In this document: piece after piece, positions 60,662 through 64,000 of the stretch
Layout: each line of letters opens with the position of its first letter
Numbering within the stretch: the stretch's first letter is position 1
NCBI RefSeq assembly: GCF_019977395.1
Contig: NZ_AP024660.1
Coordinates: 558,001 to 622,000 of the forward strand
Direction of reading: 5' to 3'
DNA from: Arthrobacter sp. NicSoilC5
GTDB taxonomy: Bacteria; Actinomycetota; Actinomycetes; Actinomycetales; Micrococcaceae
DNA: 64,000 nt
Program-made: the position numbers and the translations under genes
The notes under the pieces: model-generated
What the model was told of the DNA's origin: nothing
Databases searched by the model: none
Seen by the model: the letters and a program-made list of their open reading frames with translations, nothing else

Positions 60662-61999
60662 GCGGGTCATGCCCAGGAGGCGGGCGAAGATCCTCTCGCC
60701 GTCGTCGGCGATCCCGTCATGGTGGAAGTCGGCCGTCTCCCAGACCTGCAGCCCGCGCACCGCAGCTGCCGTGCGCAGGGAAAGGTCCCGGTCAACGTAG
60801 ATGTCGTCCGAGTAGACCGCCGCTGCCACGGGAACGGTGTTGGCGGCCAGCACCTCCGGGTCGTACAGCGGCTTCCAATCCTGCTTTGCGGCCAGCAGGT
60901 CGGCCACCTCCCGGAGCGGCTGGAGTGCGGGGTCCTGCTCGAAGTACCAGGGGTACACCATTTCGCCGGTCAGCAGCAATGGTTCGGCGTCGGGCCTGAA
61001 CCAGGGATTTTCGCCGAGCATCCGCCAGGCTGACCAGTTGGTGGCCTGCTCCTGGCCGTAGATGGATTCATGCATCAGGGCGTACAGCGGGTTGGAGCGG
61101 CGGGACACCACACCGGTGAGCTGCTCCAGGAAAGTGTCGGACAGCCTGGGACCACCGGGGGTGTCCACGAACGCGTCCTCCAGCAGGTAATGCAGGCTGT
61201 CCACCCGGGTGTTGCCGCCCAGGAATGCGCCGGCCATCTGGAACCGCTCCACGGTGAGGGGACTGCCGTCGGGCAGGAGTTCCGGTGTGCAGCGCAGGTG
61301 GCGCGCTATCCGCTCCACCGCGTCCCGGTCCTCCGGATACCAGCCGAAGTATTCGTCGTTCCGTGCCGCTACGCGCTGGAAGGTGGCCCGGTAGACGTCG
61401 TCCGCGCTGCCCGTGAGAGGTGCCAGGCCGCCGGTGATGAGGGCTTCGCGCAGTCCTTCGGGGGCGAAGGACAGGTACGTCAGGGCGCAGAAGCCGCCAT
61501 AGCTTTGGCCGTAGATGGTCCAGGCAGGTGATTCCAGGGCACGGCGGATCAGCTCCGCGTCCGCCACGATCGAGTCGGCCCTGAAGTGCTCCAGGTAGGC
61601 CGCCTGTTCGGCAGCGGACCCGCGGGCGGGCAAGGTCCTGCGGTCGATGGGCGTTGAGAGCCCCGTGCCGCGCTGGTCCAGCATCAGGATGCGGAAGTCC
61701 TGGGCGGCGGCTTTGCTCCAGCCGCCCAGGGAGCCCCACCTGTTGCCGCGGCCGCCCGGGCCGCCCTGCAGGAAGAGGAGCCAGGGCAGCTGTGCGGCCG
61801 CTTCCGCGCTGTGCGCCGCCGAGACATACTCGCGGGCGAATACCGTGATGGTCTCTGCGGAGCCGTCGGACGGTGCGGAATGGTCCAGGGGGACGGTGAA
61901 GTAGTGCTCCACGGTGCGCATGCCACGGAATTCGTGCGTCGCCCTGACCTCATGGCCGGCAGCGGGGACTGCTGCCCGGCGCGCGTCAGCCCTGGGCAT
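60647..61999 (-). CDS. Proline iminopeptidase-like alpha/beta hydrolase (S33)
   Basis: A 450-residue S33-type aminopeptidase of the long prolyl aminopeptidase group. The oxyanion motif LLFLQGGPGGRG, the nucleophile elbow YGQSYGGF, ILMLDQRGTGLS and a C-terminal TADFHHDG with the catalytic His are clear. Such enzymes remove N-terminal proline from peptides. The start is uncertain. ATG 61999 keeps the HEFRGMRTVEHYFTVPLDH region that belongs to the family, and overlaps the preceding GNAT stop by 14 nt. ATG 61921 would cut into it. Confidence 0.85.
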   Translation of the reverse strand: MPRADARRAAVPAAGHEVRATHEFRGMRTVEHYFTVPLDHSAPSDGSAETITVFAREYVSAAHSAEAAAQLPWLLFLQGGPGGRGNRWGSLGGWSKAAAQDFRILMLDQRGTGLSTPIDRRTLPARGSAAEQAAYLEHFRADSIVADAELIRRALESPAWTIYGQSYGGFCALTYLSFAPEGLREALITGGLAPLTGSADDVYRATFQRVAARNDEYFGWYPEDRDAVERIARHLRCTPELLPDGSPLTVERFQMAGAFLGGNTRVDSLHYLLEDAFVDTPGGPRLSDTFLEQLTGVVSRRSNPLYALMHESIYGQEQATNWSAWRMLGENPWFRPDAEPLLLTGEMVYPWYFEQDPALQPLREVADLLAAKQDWKPLYDPEVLAANTVPVAAAVYSDDIYVDRDLSLRTAAAVRGLQVWETADFHHDGIADDGERIFARLLGMTRSGGR

Positions 62000-62501
62000 G
62001 GGCGGAAAGGGAGCCGCGGGAGGCTGCACTTCCAAACTGGTCCAGCGCCTCGCCGGTGAGCCGGAAGGTGGACCACCCGTCCATGGGGCGGGCACCAAGG
62101 CGGCGGTAGAAATTGATGGAGGGCTCGTTCCAGTCCAGCACGCTCCATTCCACGCGCGCGTAGCCGTTCTCCACGGCGATGGCGGCAAGGTGCTGCAGCA
62201 GGGCCTTGCCATGCCCCTCGCCCCGTGCTTCCGGGCTGACGTAAATGTCTTCCAGGTAGATCCCGTGGACGCCTTCCCAGGTGGAGTAGTTCAGGAACCA
62301 CAGCGCAAAGCCCTGCACGCTGCCCGCCGCGTCCTCAGCCATGGCAGCGAAGATCCGCGGGTTGTCGCCGAAGAGGGCCTGCTCCAGCAATTCCGGTGTG
62401 TTCCGGACGGCGTCGGGTTCCTTCTCGTAATGCGCCAGCTCGTGGATCATGCGGAGGATGGCGGGAACGTCGTGCCGGGTTGCGGGGCGGATTACACTCA
62501 T
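61986..62501 (-). CDS. GNAT-family N-acetyltransferase (SSAT-like)
   Basis: A 171-residue GNAT resembling spermidine/spermine acetyltransferase-like proteins: IRPATRHDVPAILRMIHELAHYEKEPDAV at the N-terminus, LEDIYVSPEARGEGHGKALLQHLAAIA as the acetyl-CoA loop and WNEPSINFYRRLGARPM at the end. The substrate may be a polyamine or another small amine. TAAGCT lies 6 nt before ATG 62501 (leaderless). Its stop overlaps the start of the peptidase gene, so the two are coupled. Confidence 0.9.
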   Translation of the reverse strand: MSVIRPATRHDVPAILRMIHELAHYEKEPDAVRNTPELLEQALFGDNPRIFAAMAEDAAGSVQGFALWFLNYSTWEGVHGIYLEDIYVSPEARGEGHGKALLQHLAAIAVENGYARVEWSVLDWNEPSINFYRRLGARPMDGWSTFRLTGEALDQFGSAASRGSLSAHAQG

Positions 62502-62507
62502 TGTTCG

Positions 62508-62513
62508 AGCTTA
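62508..62513 (-). promoter_or_regulatory. -10 box for leaderless GNAT gene
   Basis: On the minus strand TAAGCT ends 6 nt before ATG 62501, with no Shine-Dalgarno. Confidence 0.5.
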
Positions 62514-62564
62514 CCGCCGGGTCCGGCGGTACCGCCGCAGGGCAAGCGAAGGGCCGGTCCGGGG

Positions 62565-64000
62565 CTAGAGCCGGTTCACATCCGTCACCCTCACCACGGC
62601 CGTTCCGGTCGCGTCGGAGTCCGCCAGGTCCACCTCCGCCGAGATGCCCCAGTCGTGGTTGCCCGCCGGGTCGTCGAAGATCTGGCGGACCTTCCAGGTC
62701 CCCGGTTCTTCGGTGATGATGAGCAGGCCGGGACCCCGCGCATCCGGTCCCGTCCCGATGTCGTCGTGTTCGTCGAAGTAGTCGTCCAGCGCATCTTCCC
62801 AGCGCTCGGCACCCCAGCCGGAGCCGGCGTCGAGCTCTCCCAGCGCGGTGGCGTCCTCGTCGGCGAAAAGTTCCACGCGGCGGAACATCTCGTTGCGCAC
62901 CATCACCCGGAACGCGCGGATGTTCGAGGTGAGCGACGGCGGCGGGGGCGGCGGCGCGTCGTGGGGGGTCGGCGCCGCACCGGACGTCAGCTCCTCCCAC
63001 TCGTCCAGCAGGCTGGAGTCCACCTGCCGGACCAGCTCACCCAGCCATGCAACAAGGTCTTCGAGGTCCTCACGGAGCATGTCCTGGGGAACGGTTTGGC
63101 GCAGCGCTTTGAAGGCATCCGCGAGGTACCGCAGCACGATGCCTTCGGACCTGGCCAGGCCGTAGAACTGGACGAATTCGCCAAAGTTCATGGCGCGCTC
63201 GTACATGTCGCGGACCACGGACTTGGGCGCGAGCTCAAAGTCGCCCACCCACGGTGCGGCCTTGCGGTACACCTCGAACGCTTCGCCCAGGATGTCGGCG
63301 AGCGGCTGGGGGTAGGTGACCTCGTCCAGCATGGCCATCCGCTGGTCATACTCGATGCCGTCGGCCTTCATGGCCGCCACTGCCTCGCCGCGGGCCTTCT
63401 TTTGCTGCGCCGACAGGATCTGCCGCGGTTTCTCCAGGGTAGCCTCGATGACGGACACCACGTCCAGGGCGTACGACGGCGACTCCGGGTCAAGGAGGTC
63501 CAGCGCGGCAAGTGCGAAGGGGGAGAGCGGCTGGTTCAGCGCGAAGTTGGCCTGCAGGTGCACGGTCAGGCGGACCGTGCGGCCATCCGGCCCCTGCTCC
63601 TCCGGCGGGATCCGCTCGATGACTTCGGCGGCGAGGAGTTCGCGGTAGATGCCCAGCGCCTTCTTCATGAGCCGCAGCTGGGAGGAGCGTGGCTCGTGGT
63701 TTTCGGTGAGCAGCCGCCTGGCCGCGGCGAAAGGGTCGCCGGGCCGTTCCATCAGGTTCATCAGCATGGCGTGCGTCACCGTGAAGCTTGACGTCAGGGG
63801 GTCGGGGACAGATTCCACCAGCCGCTTGAACGTGGGCTCACCCCAGGAAACAAAACCCTCGGGCGGCTTTTTCTTGACCACCTGGCGGAGTTTCTTCTGG
63901 TCGTCACCGAACTTGGCCGTGGCCTTCGCCATGGCCTTGACGTTCTCGACCACGTGCTCGGGTGCCTGCACCACCACCGTCCCGGCGGTGTCGTAGCCCG
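62565..64000 (-). CDS. C-terminal part of a DEAD/DEAH-box helicase with DUF3516-like domain (partial)
   Basis: The frame is open to the right edge, so the 5' part with the ATPase motifs is outside the window. The visible 478 residues begin with a helicase-domain-2-like segment (GYDTAGTVVVQAPEHVVEN) and continue with the helical DUF3516-type region (FVSWGEPTFKRLVESVPDPLTSSFTVTHAMLMNLM, FVQFYGLARSEGIVLRYLADAFKALRQTVP), resembling Ski2/Mtr4-like actinobacterial helicases. The end has an Asp-rich stretch and a small beta domain (ADSDATGTAVVRVTDVNRL). An internal ATG at 63977 is not the start. RNA remodelling is the likely role. Confidence 0.8.
   Translation of the reverse strand, partial: GYDTAGTVVVQAPEHVVENVKAMAKATAKFGDDQKKLRQVVKKKPPEGFVSWGEPTFKRLVESVPDPLTSSFTVTHAMLMNLMERPGDPFAAARRLLTENHEPRSSQLRLMKKALGIYRELLAAEVIERIPPEEQGPDGRTVRLTVHLQANFALNQPLSPFALAALDLLDPESPSYALDVVSVIEATLEKPRQILSAQQKKARGEAVAAMKADGIEYDQRMAMLDEVTYPQPLADILGEAFEVYRKAAPWVGDFELAPKSVVRDMYERAMNFGEFVQFYGLARSEGIVLRYLADAFKALRQTVPQDMLREDLEDLVAWLGELVRQVDSSLLDEWEELTSGAAPTPHDAPPPPPPSLTSNIRAFRVMVRNEMFRRVELFADEDATALGELDAGSGWGAERWEDALDDYFDEHDDIGTGPDARGPGLLIITEEPGTWKVRQIFDDPAGNHDWGISAEVDLADSDATGTAVVRVTDVNRL

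Noticed and set aside
1..64000. Selenoprotein genes with in-frame UGA inside the window.
   Set aside because: I saw no gene broken by UGA whose downstream part continues a known domain; a Sec-aware search would be needed to be certain.
1..64000. CRISPR arrays, insertion sequences, integrases, phage genes or rRNA.
   Set aside because: No repeat-spacer pattern, transposase, integrase or rRNA sequence was recognised.

Overview
The window is a stretch of high-GC chromosome from an actinobacterium, most likely a Micrococcaceae member of the Arthrobacter/Pseudarthrobacter type. The evidence is the GC-rich codon use, the dephospho-CoA kinase/GrpB fusion, the four-domain ribosomal protein S1, an Eis-like acetyltransferase, SCO1664-like and MSMEG_4193-like proteins, and many genes that appear to start directly at a -10 box (leaderless). 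No phage, insertion sequence, CRISPR array or rRNA was seen. It reads as stable core and accessory chromosome. The genus is inferred from gene content, not from a database search.

Layout. 1-5.5 kb: the end of a formate dehydrogenase-type operon (NrfD membrane anchor) beside the whole selenocysteine machinery: selD on the minus strand, then selC (tRNA-Sec), selA and selB on the plus strand. 5.5-13.3 kb: a P-loop kinase, a lytic transglycosylase, a P450, a leaderless Pro/Ala-rich membrane protein coupled to a polysaccharide deacetylase-glycosyltransferase fusion, a YciI-like protein, an SMP-30 lactonase and an aldo-keto reductase. 13.3-19 kb: a flotillin with a small partner gene; a transporter/flavin reductase/crotonase operon; an SDR. 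19-25.8 kb: a UvrA paralogue, a DUF1206 protein, a metallo-beta-lactamase-fold hydrolase, an SGNH hydrolase, and the SCO1664-like kinase with a histidine phosphatase. 26-31.5 kb: a MoxR-like AAA ATPase with a VWA partner, and a glycogen-debranching-type glucosidase.

31.7-40.2 kb: a DHFR-like reductase, a stand-alone 5'-3' exonuclease, a flavin reductase, two small membrane proteins behind a striking operator-like repeat, the helicase HrpB, a hydrolase, a stand-alone LigD-type polymerase domain and a YciO/Sua5 protein. 40.3-47.1 kb: a KdpD-like kinase without the usual N-terminal KdpD domain, KdpE, a VOC protein, a HAD-like protein, a Pit phosphate transporter with a tiny membrane partner, a second DHFR-like protein and a hotdog thioesterase. 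47.1-57.9 kb is core information processing: polA, eis-like, rpsA, a GNAT, an IMPACT protein, coaE-grpB and uvrB. 57.9-64 kb: a TerC-family protein behind a probable yybP-ykoY manganese riboswitch, an MFS exporter, a proline iminopeptidase-like hydrolase, a GNAT and the cut-off end of a helicase carrying a DUF3516-like region.

Regulation. At least ten genes on both strands have a TANNNT box 6-8 nt before the start codon and no Shine-Dalgarno, which indicates widespread leaderless transcription. Classical promoters are visible before rpsA, pit, the 15.4 kb transporter and the SGNH hydrolase. I did not find one clearly new multi-gene system. The best candidates for follow-up are the operator plus small membrane protein pair at 34.1-35.1 kb, the 8270-11018 fusion locus, the AAA/VWA pair with its Asn-containing Walker B, and the truncated KdpD.
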